Positions 40,858 through 49,774 are shown, counted from the stretch's first letter. The stretch: 53,423 bases of DNA from Streptomyces albipurpureus (GCF_023701525.1 NZ_JAMQAW010000011.1:94113-147535), one strand, 5' to 3'. The notes: a model not told the origin generated them from the letters alone. Translations and numbers: made by a program.

Positions 40858-42611
40858 CGCTCTGTTCCTTCTCCTTGCGGTCGGGCGGTCAGATCGTCCG
40901 AAGTGCGGGCCGCCAGGTCCTCGGGCAGATGGAGCCGGGCGAGCATCGCGGTCGCTCCGGCGGGTATGTGCCGCGGGGTGGCCAGGGAGACGACCGTCAT
41001 GGTGAGGAAGCCCAGCGGCACCGACCACACCGCGGGCCAGGCCATCAGGGTGTTGGCCCAGCCCAGGGGGGCGAGGCCCGCCCGGGTCGCCATGACGGCG
41101 GTGAGCGCGGAGCCGCCTCCGATGACCAGTCCGGCAACCGCCCCGGGTGGGGTGAGTCCGCGCCACCAGATGCCGAGGACGAGCAGGGGGCAGAAGGACG
41201 ATGCCGAGACGGCGAAGGCGAGTCCCACCGCATCGGCGACGGGTACATGGGTGGTGAGCATGCTCACCACGGCCGGAACGGCGATGGCGAGCAGGGTCGC
41301 GAGCCTGAAGTGCCGTACGCCTCGGGACGGAAGTACGTCCTGTGAGATGACGCCTGCCACGGACATCGTCAGTCCGGATGCGGTGGACAGGAAGGCGGCG
41401 AAGGCTCCACCGGCCAGTAACGCGCCGAGTAGATCACCGGCCACCCCGCCGATGATGCGATCCGGTAGGACGAGGACGGCGGCGTCCGCGTCACCGGTGA
41501 GGGCGAGTTCGGGGGCGTAGATCCGGCCGAGGGCGCCATAGACCGGGGGCAGTAGGTAGAAGGCGCCGACGAGCCCGAGCACCACCAGTGTGGTGCGGCG
41601 GGCGGCGCGTCCGTCGGGGCTGGTGTAGAACCGCACGGCGACATGGGGCAGGCCCATCGTGCCGAGGAAGGTGGCGAGGATCAGGCCGTAGGTGGCGTAG
41701 AGGTGGAAGCCGTACCGCCCACCGGAGAGCGGCTGGGACCAACTGGCGGGATCGGAGCCCGATGAGACCCGCTCGGGTATCTCCGTCCCCCTGGCGAGGC
41801 TGAGTCTGGTGCCCTTCTCCATGCGGTGGGCCCCTTCGTCGAGGGTGAGGGTCCGGTTCCGATGGGATCGGCCGTCGACCTCACCGGTCACGGTGATGGT
41901 CAGGGGTTTGGCCAGTTCCATGCGTACGGTGTCGTCGAGGCGCACCACGGTGTGTTCGCGCAGCACGGCCGGGGCGTCAAAGCGGGCTCTGGGGGCGTCA
42001 TCGCCGACCCAGGCCGCGAGCAGGAAGAGCGCCGGGACCAGGAGCGCGGTGAGTTTGAGCCAGTACTGAAAGGCCTGGACGAAGGTGATGCTGCGCATTC
42101 CGCCGGCCGCGACCGCGCCGGCGACGACGACGGCGACAATGAGCCCGCCGGCCCAACCGGGCGCGCCGGTGAGTATTTCCAAGGTCAGCCCCGCCCCCTG
42201 GAGTTGGGGCAGGAGATAGAGCCAGCCGATGCCGACGACAAAGAGGCTGGCGAGCCTGCGTACGGCCGCTGATTCCAGCCGGGCCTCGGCGAAGTCGGAG
42301 AGGGTGTACGCCCCGGAGCGCCGCAACGGCGCCGCGACCAGCACGAGGAGGACGAGATATCCGGCCGTGTAGCCGACCGGGTACCAGAGCATCTCCGGAC
42401 CTTGCAGGAGTATCAGGCCGGCGATCCCGAGGAAGGAGGCGGCGGAGAGGTACTCGCCGCTGATGGCTGCCGCGTTGAGTCCCGGGTTGACCGTCCTGGA
42501 GGCTACGTAGAAGTCGGATGTGGTGCGGGATATCCGCAGTCCGAGGCCGCCGATCAGCAGTGTTGCGAGTACCACGACGGTGACGGCGGTCACCGCGTAC
42601 GCCTGGTTCAC
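40854..42611 (-). CDS. Sodium/solute symporter (ActP/MctC-like) with a TTA codon
   Basis: A transporter of about 585 residues with at least twelve membrane helices. SSS-family signatures are LRISRTTSDFYVASRTVNPGLNAAAISGEYLSAASFLG, GAYTLSDFAEARLES, GGMRSITFVQAFQYWLKL, GTMGLPHVAVRFYTSPDGRAARRT and AGVISQDVLPS. Close families import acetate, propionate or pyruvate with Na+. A soluble loop of about 90 residues (APAVLREHTVVRLDD ... VSSGSDPASW) is inserted between helices. Starts at 42671 and 42638 are in frame; GTG 42611 (VNQAYAVTAVTV) has GGGG eight bases before it and follows the upstream stop. Codon 398 (41420-41418) is TTA. A small two-helix protein precedes it, as with YjcH before ActP. Confidence 0.9.
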   Translation of the reverse strand: MNQAYAVTAVTVVVLATLLIGGLGLRISRTTSDFYVASRTVNPGLNAAAISGEYLSAASFLGIAGLILLQGPEMLWYPVGYTAGYLVLLVLVAAPLRRSGAYTLSDFAEARLESAAVRRLASLFVVGIGWLYLLPQLQGAGLTLEILTGAPGWAGGLIVAVVVAGAVAAGGMRSITFVQAFQYWLKLTALLVPALFLLAAWVGDDAPRARFDAPAVLREHTVVRLDDTVRMELAKPLTITVTGEVDGRSHRNRTLTLDEGAHRMEKGTRLSLARGTEIPERVSSGSDPASWSQPLSGGRYGFHLYATYGLILATFLGTMGLPHVAVRFYTSPDGRAARRTTLVVLGLVGAFYLLPPVYGALGRIYAPELALTGDADAAVLVLPDRIIGGVAGDLLGALLAGGAFAAFLSTASGLTMSVAGVISQDVLPSRGVRHFRLATLLAIAVPAVVSMLTTHVPVADAVGLAFAVSASSFCPLLVLGIWWRGLTPPGAVAGLVIGGGSALTAVMATRAGLAPLGWANTLMAWPAVWSVPLGFLTMTVVSLATPRHIPAGATAMLARLHLPEDLAARTSDDLTARPQGEGTER

Positions 42612-42627
42612 CGGCGTTGCCCCACAG

Positions 42628-43014
42628 TCACGATTCACGTCCTTCGACGAGCCTGAGGAAGTCCTGCTCATTGCTTTCGGCGCGGCGCACGTACCAGCGC
42701 GCGATGAGCCACATCACCGGGTGCACCGCGATGCCCAGGGCCGCCCAGACGAAGGGGCCGGGCGAGAGCGGGTCATGGTCAAGGGCGGCGGGCAGCGCGA
42801 AGAAGAGGGGAAGGGTGCCGACGAAGAAGGCGAGCGCGCCCAACGCCATCAAGGCGGCGCGCAGTTGGCTGCGCATGAGGGAGCGTACATAGGTGGCTCC
42901 CAGGGTGGTGTGCTCGCTGATCTCGGACCGGGCGTGGGTATGGCTGGGTGCTCTTCTGGCGCTGCGGGGGACCCCGGTGACCACCTCGCGGCGGGGGCGT
43001 TGCTCTGCCGACAT
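42628..43014 (-). CDS. DUF485-like small membrane protein, symporter partner
   Basis: A 128-residue protein. A basic cytoplasmic leader is followed by two membrane helices (LRAALMALGALAFFVGTLPLFFALPAAL and FVWAALGIAVHPVMWLIARWYVRRAE) and a charged tail. The gene lies 16 bases before the symporter start. By position and shape it resembles YjcH (DUF485), which precedes acetate permease ActP; the sequence match itself is weak. It probably associates with the symporter. Confidence 0.8.
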   Translation of the reverse strand: MSAEQRPRREVVTGVPRSARRAPSHTHARSEISEHTTLGATYVRSLMRSQLRAALMALGALAFFVGTLPLFFALPAALDHDPLSPGPFVWAALGIAVHPVMWLIARWYVRRAESNEQDFLRLVEGRES

Positions 43015-43130
43015 GGCCGTCCGCTCCAGCGTCTGTGGGTGAACTCTCTGCGGAGTTGTGGAGTCTACGCAGAGCCGATTTCGGACGGTAGACGAGCTGG
43101 CCAGAGGCGGTGGGTCCGCTTCTTCGGCAG

Positions 43131-43928
43131 TCAGGGGCGCGGTCGTTCGCCGGGGTCACGGGCGGGCTGCATCAGCAGATCCCGGAGTTGGCGGGCGTGT
43201 CGGCGGCTCACGGCGAGTTCGGCCGTACCGACCCGTACGGTGGTCGCGCCGGCGTCCAGGCGCAGTTCGTCGATGCGGGAGAGGGAGACGAGATGGCTGC
43301 GGTGGATGCGGACAAAGCCCCGGGATGCCCAGCGCTCCTCCAGGGTGGAGAGCGGAATGCGCACCAGATGGCTGCCGTCATCGGTGTGCAGCCGGGCGTA
43401 GTCGCCCTGGGCTTCGGCGTAGGCGATGTCATTGATCTGGATGAATCGGGTGACACCGCCCAGCTCCACCGGGATCTGGTCGGAACTGCTCTGTACGGGG
43501 GCGGGCGCAGCGAGGAGGTTGGCCGCGGGAGTGGCCTGGGTGGCCTGTTCACGGACGCGCCGCACGGCTTCGGCGAGTCGTTCCCGGCGTACCGGTTTCA
43601 GGACGTAGTCGACGGCCTTGAGGTCAAAGGCCTGGACGGCGAAGCCCTCGTGCGCGGTGACGAACACGATGAGCGGGGGGCGGGCGAAACTGGCGAGCAG
43701 TTTCGCGACATCGAGTCCGGTCAGTCCCGCCATGTGGATGTCGAGGAAGACGACGTCGATCCCCTCGCCGTCGTCGGGGCCGGCATCCAGTGCGCGGCTG
43801 ATGCGGCGTAGTGCACCGGTGGCGTCGGTGGCTCCCTCGGCGCTGGTGATGTTGGGGTCCGAGCGGAGCAGGTACAGCAGCTCCTCCAGTGCTGGTCTCT
43901 CGTCGTCGACGGCCAGTGCACGCAGCAT
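43131..43928 (-). CDS. LytTR-family response regulator
   Basis: A 265-residue regulator starting MLRALAVDDERPALEELLYLL. The receiver domain has VVFLDIHMAGLTGLDVA (phosphoacceptor Asp), VFVTAHEGFAVQAF and YVLKPVRRERL. After a linker the LytTR DNA-binding domain runs from VELGGVTRFIQINDIAYAEAQGDYARLHT to WASRGFVRIHRSHLVSLSRIDELRL...VSRRHARQLRDLLM. The codon-long extension to 44228 runs through the promoter. It heads a run of regulator, small membrane protein, symporter, kinase, probably one transcription unit. A 10-bp direct repeat with 21-bp spacing lies in its upstream region. Confidence 0.93.
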   Translation of the reverse strand: MLRALAVDDERPALEELLYLLRSDPNITSAEGATDATGALRRISRALDAGPDDGEGIDVVFLDIHMAGLTGLDVAKLLASFARPPLIVFVTAHEGFAVQAFDLKAVDYVLKPVRRERLAEAVRRVREQATQATPAANLLAAPAPVQSSSDQIPVELGGVTRFIQINDIAYAEAQGDYARLHTDDGSHLVRIPLSTLEERWASRGFVRIHRSHLVSLSRIDELRLDAGATTVRVGTAELAVSRRHARQLRDLLMQPARDPGERPRP

Positions 43929-44077
43929 GGTCCGGAGTCTAGGGCCTTGCCCGACGGTTGGAGCAGGGGTGGTACGACCGGGCCGGAAGTCCCGGCGCGG
44001 CCCTTGGGGATCACCGGCGCCGGGGCTCACCGTGCGCAATGAGATCGTCACTGCCGTGCGAGCGGTTGAGCACGGCG

Positions 44078-44108
44078 GGTGTCCGATGCGTATGGAACGG
44101 TGTCCGAT
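44078..44108. promoter_or_regulatory. Direct repeat with 21-bp period, candidate LytTR site
   Basis: GGTGTCCGAT at 44078-44087 and again at 44099-44108, exactly two helical turns apart. It lies in the divergent region between the LytTR regulator and the zinc anti-sigma gene. LytTR proteins bind direct repeats with this spacing. Confidence 0.5.
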
Positions 44109-44141
44109 CGCACCACACGTACGGCAGGAATCGAGGGGCCC

Positions 44142-44813
44142 ATGAGCATCCAGGAACGCCATCAGGATGTGGCGGCCTATGCGCTGGGCGTATTGGAACC
44201 CGGTGATGCGTACCGGTTCGAGGACCATCTCGCCGACTGCCTGTTCTGCGCCCTGGAGCTGTCCGGTTTGACGGCGGTCGCCGCCGCGATGGCGAGCATG
44301 AACGGTTCGGGTGGGCCGATGGTCGAGGTATCGCCTCGGCTCTTGAACCGGCTGACCCGGGATGTGGCACTCATCCTGCGCCGCGGCAGGCGCAGGCGGT
44401 TGGCACTGGTCGCGGCCGCGGTCGCACTGATCGTCGCGCTGCCCGCGGCCGTGGTGTCGGTCCGCGGCGGTCAGGAGCCGGCCGTCCTGGGGTTACAGGT
44501 GACGTCGACCGATGCCAGGTCGGGTGTCACCGCATCGGCGGTGGTGGAGGATCGAGCCTGGGGTACGGCGGTGGCGATGCGGGTCAGCGGGCTCGCGGGC
44601 CCCGGTTACTGCCGGCTCGTGGTGATCGGCGTCGACGGGGTGGAGCGTCCGGTGCTGAGTTGGCGGGTGCCCGCCGCAGGGCACGCGACCTTGGCGTCCG
44701 GTCGGGCGGAGCCGCTGGACATCGAAGGTGGTACGGCGCTGCCGGGCGAGCTGATCGGGCGTTGGGAGATCCGCGACCACGAGGGGGTCACCCTGGTCAC
44801 GCTCGGGGGCTGA
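44142..44813 (+). CDS. Zinc-type (ZAS) anti-sigma factor-like membrane protein with a TTA codon
   Basis: A 223-residue protein. The N-terminal HQDVAAYALGVLEPGDAYRFEDHLADCLFCALEL carries H29-X3-C33-X2-C36, the zinc-binding anti-sigma motif. One membrane helix follows (RRLALVAAAVALIVALPAAVVSV, about 83-105). The extracellular domain of about 110 residues (LQVTSTDARSGVTASAVVEDRAWGTAVAMRVSGLAGPGYCRLVVIGVDG) resembles those of RskA-type proteins. ATG 44142 follows GAGGGG. No sigma gene adjoins it. Codon 118 (44493-44495) is TTA. It may restrain an ECF sigma such as the one at 38002; this is inference. Confidence 0.85.
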   Translation: MSIQERHQDVAAYALGVLEPGDAYRFEDHLADCLFCALELSGLTAVAAAMASMNGSGGPMVEVSPRLLNRLTRDVALILRRGRRRRLALVAAAVALIVALPAAVVSVRGGQEPAVLGLQVTSTDARSGVTASAVVEDRAWGTAVAMRVSGLAGPGYCRLVVIGVDGVERPVLSWRVPAAGHATLASGRAEPLDIEGGTALPGELIGRWEIRDHEGVTLVTLGG

Positions 44814-44870
44814 GACCGCGCCTGATCGGGGCGCCCTCGGTGACCCTGCCGTTCCGTGCTGGTTCGTCGT

Positions 44871-45731
44871 CTATTTGAGGAGCCGGGAGAGCCGCCGGTC
44901 GGCGAGTGGCTTGCCGCCCGTCTGACAGGTGGGGCAGTACTGGAGCGAGGAATCGCTGAAGGACACCTGCCGGATGGTGTCCCCGCAGACCGGGCAGGGC
45001 TCGCCGGTACGGCCATGGACTCTGAGCCCGCTCTTCTTCTCCGCCTTGAGCCGTCCCGCGGCAACCGGACGGGCACGCTCTACGGCGTCCCCGAGGGTGG
45101 TGCGAAGAGCCTCGTAGAGGGTGCTGATCCCGTCCTCGCCGAGCCGGTGCACCAGTTGGAAGGGAGACATCTTCGCCGCGTGCAGAATCTCGTCGCTGTA
45201 GGCGTTGCCGATACCGGCGATCAGGTTCTGATCGCGCAGGGCGCCCTTGATCTGTCGGCGCTCCCCGGCGAGCAGCGCCGCGAAGGCCGCGCGGTCGAAG
45301 TCGGCGGCGAGCGGGTCGGGGCCGAGTCGGGCGATGGCGGGCACCTCCGCGGGGTCGTGCACCAGATGGACGGCAAGGCGTTTGGTGGTGCCCGCCTCAG
45401 TGAGGTCGAAGCCGCCGCCCGCCGCCACAACAGTGCGCAGGGCCAACGGCCCCTTACCGGGGCGCGGTGGGCTCGCGGGGAACTCGTCCTGCCAGCGCAG
45501 CCAGCCGGCACGGGCCAGATGGAGGACCAGATGCAGTTGGCCCACACTGATGTCGAGCCATTTGCCGTGCCGTCCGACGGCGGTGACCTCGGCGCCCTCG
45601 ATCGCGCTCAGGGGCGGGTCATAGGTTTTGAGGACATTGATGGCCAGCGGTAGGACCCGGGCGATCCGCTCTCCGGTGAGATGGTCGTCGAGAAACCCCC
45701 TGAGGGATTCCACTTCGGGAAGTTCGGGCAT
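44871..45731 (-). CDS. Fpg/Nei-family DNA glycosylase-AP lyase
   Basis: A 286-residue enzyme starting MPELPEVESLRGFL, where Pro1 (after Met removal) and Glu2 are the catalytic residues. GRHGKWLDI holds the conserved Lys, RDQNLIAGIGNAYSDEILHAAKMSP is the H2TH DNA-binding motif, and CPVCGDTIRQVSFSDSSLQYCPTCQ is the C-terminal zinc finger. It removes oxidised bases such as 8-oxoguanine or formamidopyrimidine and cuts the abasic site. A monocistronic repair gene; Fpg versus Nei cannot be settled by eye. Confidence 0.93.
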   Translation of the reverse strand: MPELPEVESLRGFLDDHLTGERIARVLPLAINVLKTYDPPLSAIEGAEVTAVGRHGKWLDISVGQLHLVLHLARAGWLRWQDEFPASPPRPGKGPLALRTVVAAGGGFDLTEAGTTKRLAVHLVHDPAEVPAIARLGPDPLAADFDRAAFAALLAGERRQIKGALRDQNLIAGIGNAYSDEILHAAKMSPFQLVHRLGEDGISTLYEALRTTLGDAVERARPVAAGRLKAEKKSGLRVHGRTGEPCPVCGDTIRQVSFSDSSLQYCPTCQTGGKPLADRRLSRLLK

Positions 45732-45996
45732 GGCTCCAGGGTGCCGCAGTGCGCTGAAGAGCGCAGTTCCAGGGGTTGTGGCGACCGTGCACGGCTGATG
45801 ACCATGGAGCACCGCGGGCTTCCGCCTCGGGCCTGCGAGCCCCCTGGGCGGACCAGGCCCTCCTGCGGGGTTCTGGGAGCCGAACGCGCCGAGGTCCCGG
45901 GGTCTGACCGGCTGACGCGACGCCGGGCGCGGTGGCGAACGACGAGCGGGGCAGTACCGGCCGGTGATCCACACGGCTGCCCCGCCCACCGCCCGC

Positions 45997-47385
45997 TCAG
46001 CCGGCCGGTGACACGGGCGAAGCGGCATTCGAGGGGACCAGTTCCAGCAGCTCCGCGAGTTCCTCCCGCAAGCCTTCCGCCAGCCGGTCGAGGTCCGGGA
46101 CGGCCTTCCCATCGGCGACCAGCCCCACATGGATCTTGCCACCGTAGGTGGTGAGGGCGATCGCCAACGATTGGCCGCGGGGCAGCGGGGCCATGGGATA
46201 GATCTCCTGGAGCGGGCAGCCGCCCAACGAGAGGGCTGACCGTGGCAGCGGCACACTGGTCACCAGGACGTCAAAGAGCATTCTGGCCGCTCCCTGGGCC
46301 AGCGGGGCGCCGAAGCGATGTGCCAGCGGGGGTAGTTGGTCGGCGAGTACGGCCAGTGCGCCGGCTCCCCTGGAGGGGCCCGCGGCCTTGTTGCGGTCCA
46401 TGGCCGTGCGGACCGCGGCCAGCCGCAGCCGTGGATCGGGCTCGCCGACCGGCAGTTCCAGAAGGTAGGCCGAGAGCTTGTTGCCCGACCCCGGTGCACT
46501 GCCCGGGCGGCGGCGGGAGACCGGGACCAGGGCCCGCGGGCCGGTGGCGGGGAGTTGTTCGCCGCGCTGGTGCGCCCAGCGGCGTAGCCCACCGGCGACG
46601 ATCGCCAGCAGTACGTCGTTCGCCGTGCCGCCCGTCTCCCGACGGATGCCGCGGACCGCTTCCAGGTCGAAGACGACGGTGCCGAGCCGCCGGGTGCCGC
46701 TGGAGCCTGCCGCGAGCGCGGACAGTCCGCGCGGGTCGAAGCGGCTCGCTCGTACGACGGAGGCGCTGACGCCCACCGCACGCCCCAGATCGTCGATGCG
46801 GTTGCGGGCGAAGTCGACCAGCCTGGCGGGATCGGCGAACCACGGCCGTACGGGGGAGGGTCCCACCTGCCGGGCACGCATTCCGCGGGCGCCGGCGATC
46901 TCATCGAAGATTCCGGCGCCGATGGCGACCGCGCGCATGCCGTCCGCGAGCGCGTGGTGGAGTTTCACCAGCACCGCGAACGGTCCATCCGGCTGCTGGG
47001 TGAGGAGGTACATCTCCCAGGGCGGAAGTCCTCGTTCCAGGGGGCGTTCCATGAGCTCACCGGCGATCGCGGTGGCCCCGGCCGCGAAGTCGCCCCCGGG
47101 CAGACGGATGTGGTGGACATGCCGTCGCACGTCGAAGTCCTTGTCCGCCGCCCAGACCGCCCCGCCCACGGGGACGAGGACGTCCTGGACCCGCATGCGC
47201 AGTCGTCTGATGGCGGCGGCCCGGGTGGCCAGCAGTTCCAGTACGGCCTCGTCGAGCGGCCCCCCGTGGCGCCGCTCGCCCTCGGCGGGGGCGAAGAGGG
47301 CGAGCGCGCCGAGGTGCATGGGGTGACCTACGGACTCAAGGTGCCAGAACGCCAGGTCGAGGGGGGCGAGAAGCTCGCTGCTCAC
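45997..47385 (-). CDS. Wax ester synthase/diacylglycerol acyltransferase (WS/DGAT)
   Basis: A 462-residue enzyme from GTG 47385 with GAGGACACC just upstream. The catalytic motif HHALADG (H143, H144, D148) is complete. PLDLAFWHLESVGHPMHLGALALF and the late TSVPLPRSALSLGGCPLQEIYPMAPLPRGQSLAIALTTYGGKIHVGL are typical. It transfers acyl-CoA to diacylglycerol or alcohols, building triacylglycerol storage lipid. I recall SCO0958 as the main DGAT of S. coelicolor, and the surroundings suggest this is its ortholog. Confidence 0.93.
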   Translation of the reverse strand: MSSELLAPLDLAFWHLESVGHPMHLGALALFAPAEGERRHGGPLDEAVLELLATRAAAIRRLRMRVQDVLVPVGGAVWAADKDFDVRRHVHHIRLPGGDFAAGATAIAGELMERPLERGLPPWEMYLLTQQPDGPFAVLVKLHHALADGMRAVAIGAGIFDEIAGARGMRARQVGPSPVRPWFADPARLVDFARNRIDDLGRAVGVSASVVRASRFDPRGLSALAAGSSGTRRLGTVVFDLEAVRGIRRETGGTANDVLLAIVAGGLRRWAHQRGEQLPATGPRALVPVSRRRPGSAPGSGNKLSAYLLELPVGEPDPRLRLAAVRTAMDRNKAAGPSRGAGALAVLADQLPPLAHRFGAPLAQGAARMLFDVLVTSVPLPRSALSLGGCPLQEIYPMAPLPRGQSLAIALTTYGGKIHVGLVADGKAVPDLDRLAEGLREELAELLELVPSNAASPVSPAG

Positions 47386-47701
47386 GGTGTCCTCAATGTT
47401 CTAGAAGGAAGTCCGACGAAGCCCAGGAGCGACGGAGAGTCGCAGACATTGCCGGCCAATCAAAGTCAATCGCCTTCGCTCGGTTACGGTCAAGTACGAT
47501 CAGTTCACGGACAGTTAACATCCGATTCTCCGAGTTCGCCGTCCGACCTGGTCCACCCGGCCCATCTGGCCTATCAGACCCTCCGGCCCAGCCCCCGCCG
47601 GTCCGGCAGCTCCCACCGATCGACGGATGGGGCCGGTCCGCCCGCCCCCCGGTGGGGCCTCTCGGCGACCGGGGGCGGTGAAGGCACCGGCCGCGGAGAC
47701 C
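47386..47701. other. Promoter region upstream of the DGAT gene
   Basis: No supported gene. It is A/T-richer than the surroundings at 47450-47530. On the minus strand TTGACT and TTGACC hexamers occur there, but I cannot assign -10 boxes with confidence. Confidence 0.4.
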
Positions 47702-49774
47702 TCAGTCCGATCGATCCGGCACGGTGAACTCACACCACACGCATTTGCCCGTCCCGCGCGCTTCCACGCCCCAGACATCCGCCAGTTGGTCCACCAGGAG
47801 CAGTCCCCGTCCGGAGACCCCCGACATCCCGGCTTCCCGCCTCCGTGGCAGTGCGCTGGACCGGTCCTCAACCTCCACCCGCAGCCGTCGCTCCGGGCCC
47901 AGAAGCACCCGGACGGTCACGATCGCTCCCCCATCGGTGTGCATCAGCGCATTGGTGATCAACTCATCGGCGGCGAGTTCGATCTCGTCGGCGCGGCCCC
48001 GCGCACCCCACGCCCGTACCGCGGACAGGACCATATGGCGGGCTGAACGCAGTGCCTCGGGGTCGTTCTGCGCCACATGCTGGTGCAGCCGTCCGCCCGA
48101 CCGCGGAGCGACCGGTCCCTTGCGGCGCAGGAGCAGGATCGCCACATCGTCCTCACCGCCGCGCTCGTCCACGACCTCGCAGAGGTGGTCGGCCAGCAGA
48201 TGGAGATCGCGCGGCCCGTTGCGCACCAGGGCGGTCAGCATCTGCATCCCGTCATCGAGATCGGTCCCCGGCTGCTCGACGAGGCCGTCGGTGTAGAGGA
48301 CGAGCGTCTGGCCGGGGTCCAACTCGACGGTGCTGACCGGGTACGCGAGCCGACCGAACTCGGCTGAGAGCCCCAGCGGCAGCCCGCCCTCCACGGGAAG
48401 TCTGCGGCAACTGCCGTCGGTGTCACGCAGCAGCGGATCGATATGACCGGCGCGCACCACCTGCACCACCCCCGTGGCGAGGTCCGTTTCCGCGTAGAGG
48501 CAGGTGGCGAACCGGTCCGTGTCCAGCTCATGGAGGAAGACCGAGGCGCGGGCCATCACCGTGGCCGGGGTGTGCCCTTCGGCCGCGTAGGCGCGCAGGA
48601 CGATCCGCAGTTGCCCCATGACGGCGGCCGCGTCGGTGTCATGGCCCTGGACGTCGCCGATGACCGCACCGACCCTGCCGCCGGGCAGGGCGATGATGTC
48701 GTACCAGTCGCCACCGATGTCCCGGCCGATGCGGGCCGATCGATAGCGCACCGCGATCTGCGCACCGGGCACATCGGGGATCCGGCGCGGCAGCATGGCC
48801 TGCTGGAGCCCTTCGGCCAGGTCGTGTTCCTGGTCGTAGAGGACCGCGCGTTGGACGCTCTGGGCGATGCTGCTGCCGAGGGCGACCAGTACATTGCGGT
48901 CCTCGGAGCTGAAGCCGGTGCGGTCGTTGTAGAGCAGGCCGAGGGCGCCGATCGGGCGCCCTTGGGCGATCAGGGGCAGATACGCGGCGGATTCGATGCC
49001 GAGCCCGTTGAGGTGTGGCCAGAGAATCGGATAGGAGTCGGCGAAGTCCTGTTGGGATTCGATGAAGCGCGGTGTCAGGGTCCGCACCACCTCACTCATC
49101 GGGTAGGCGTCCTCCACCCGGGTCCACCGGGTGCCGGGGATGAACGCGTGCGTCGGTCCCTCGGCGACCAGATGGATCCTGCCGCCCGATTCCAGCAGCC
49201 CCAGCACCAGGCTGGCCGCGTCGAAGTGCTCCAGGCCATGGGAATCGGTGAGGACATCGATGACGTCCCGCACGGTTCTGGCGTGGGCGAGTGCCGCGGT
49301 GGTGGACTCGACGACGCTGGTCTGCCGTTTGCGCTGGGCGTCGATCCCCATCCGGGGCGATGAGTCGGCCAGTTCTTCCGTGGCGTCACGGACGATTCCG
49401 ATGATCCGCTGGGGGCGACCGGTCCCGTCGCGGCGTACGCACCCCTTGCTGTGGGTCCAGCGCAGACCGCCGTCCCGACGACGGATACGGAAGTACGCGC
49501 TGTAGTGCCCGCTTCCGTTCTTGAGCGCCTGGGCCACCAGTGAGTCCAGCCGGGCGGCGTCCCCGGGCGGCATCCGGGCGGTGAGGCTCACTCGGTAGCC
49601 GTCGTACTCACCGGGCAGCAGTTCAAGCACCTGGAGCGCGGATTCGTCCAAGTGCATCAGCCCGCTGGCCAGGTCCCAGTCAAAGCTGCCCATGTCGTTG
49701 ATGGACAGGCTCAGACCAGGGCCGACCGGCCAGTCGTCGGGAAGCGACAGGGCACCCGCTGCCCGATCAACCAT
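47702..49774 (-). CDS. PAS-GAF-PP2C (SpoIIE) phosphatase fused to an anti-sigma-type ATPase domain
   Basis: A 690-residue cytoplasmic regulator. The N-terminal PAS domain (MGSFDWDLASGLMHLDESALQVL ... IIGIVRDATEE) is followed by a GAF domain (about 160-310). The SpoIIE-type phosphatase runs from LPRRIPDVPGAQIAVRYRSA through IGGDWYDIIALPGGRVGAVIGDVQGHDTDAA to VLYTDGLVEQPG and GEDDVAILLLRR. A C-terminal HATPase_c domain closes it (ELAADELITNALMHTDGGAIVTVRV ... SGRGLLLVDQLADVWGVE). It thus joins both opposing activities of a partner-switching module. The target is probably an anti-anti-sigma factor encoded elsewhere. ATG 49774. Confidence 0.93.
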   Translation of the reverse strand: MVDRAAGALSLPDDWPVGPGLSLSINDMGSFDWDLASGLMHLDESALQVLELLPGEYDGYRVSLTARMPPGDAARLDSLVAQALKNGSGHYSAYFRIRRRDGGLRWTHSKGCVRRDGTGRPQRIIGIVRDATEELADSSPRMGIDAQRKRQTSVVESTTAALAHARTVRDVIDVLTDSHGLEHFDAASLVLGLLESGGRIHLVAEGPTHAFIPGTRWTRVEDAYPMSEVVRTLTPRFIESQQDFADSYPILWPHLNGLGIESAAYLPLIAQGRPIGALGLLYNDRTGFSSEDRNVLVALGSSIAQSVQRAVLYDQEHDLAEGLQQAMLPRRIPDVPGAQIAVRYRSARIGRDIGGDWYDIIALPGGRVGAVIGDVQGHDTDAAAVMGQLRIVLRAYAAEGHTPATVMARASVFLHELDTDRFATCLYAETDLATGVVQVVRAGHIDPLLRDTDGSCRRLPVEGGLPLGLSAEFGRLAYPVSTVELDPGQTLVLYTDGLVEQPGTDLDDGMQMLTALVRNGPRDLHLLADHLCEVVDERGGEDDVAILLLRRKGPVAPRSGGRLHQHVAQNDPEALRSARHMVLSAVRAWGARGRADEIELAADELITNALMHTDGGAIVTVRVLLGPERRLRVEVEDRSSALPRRREAGMSGVSGRGLLLVDQLADVWGVEARGTGKCVWCEFTVPDRSD

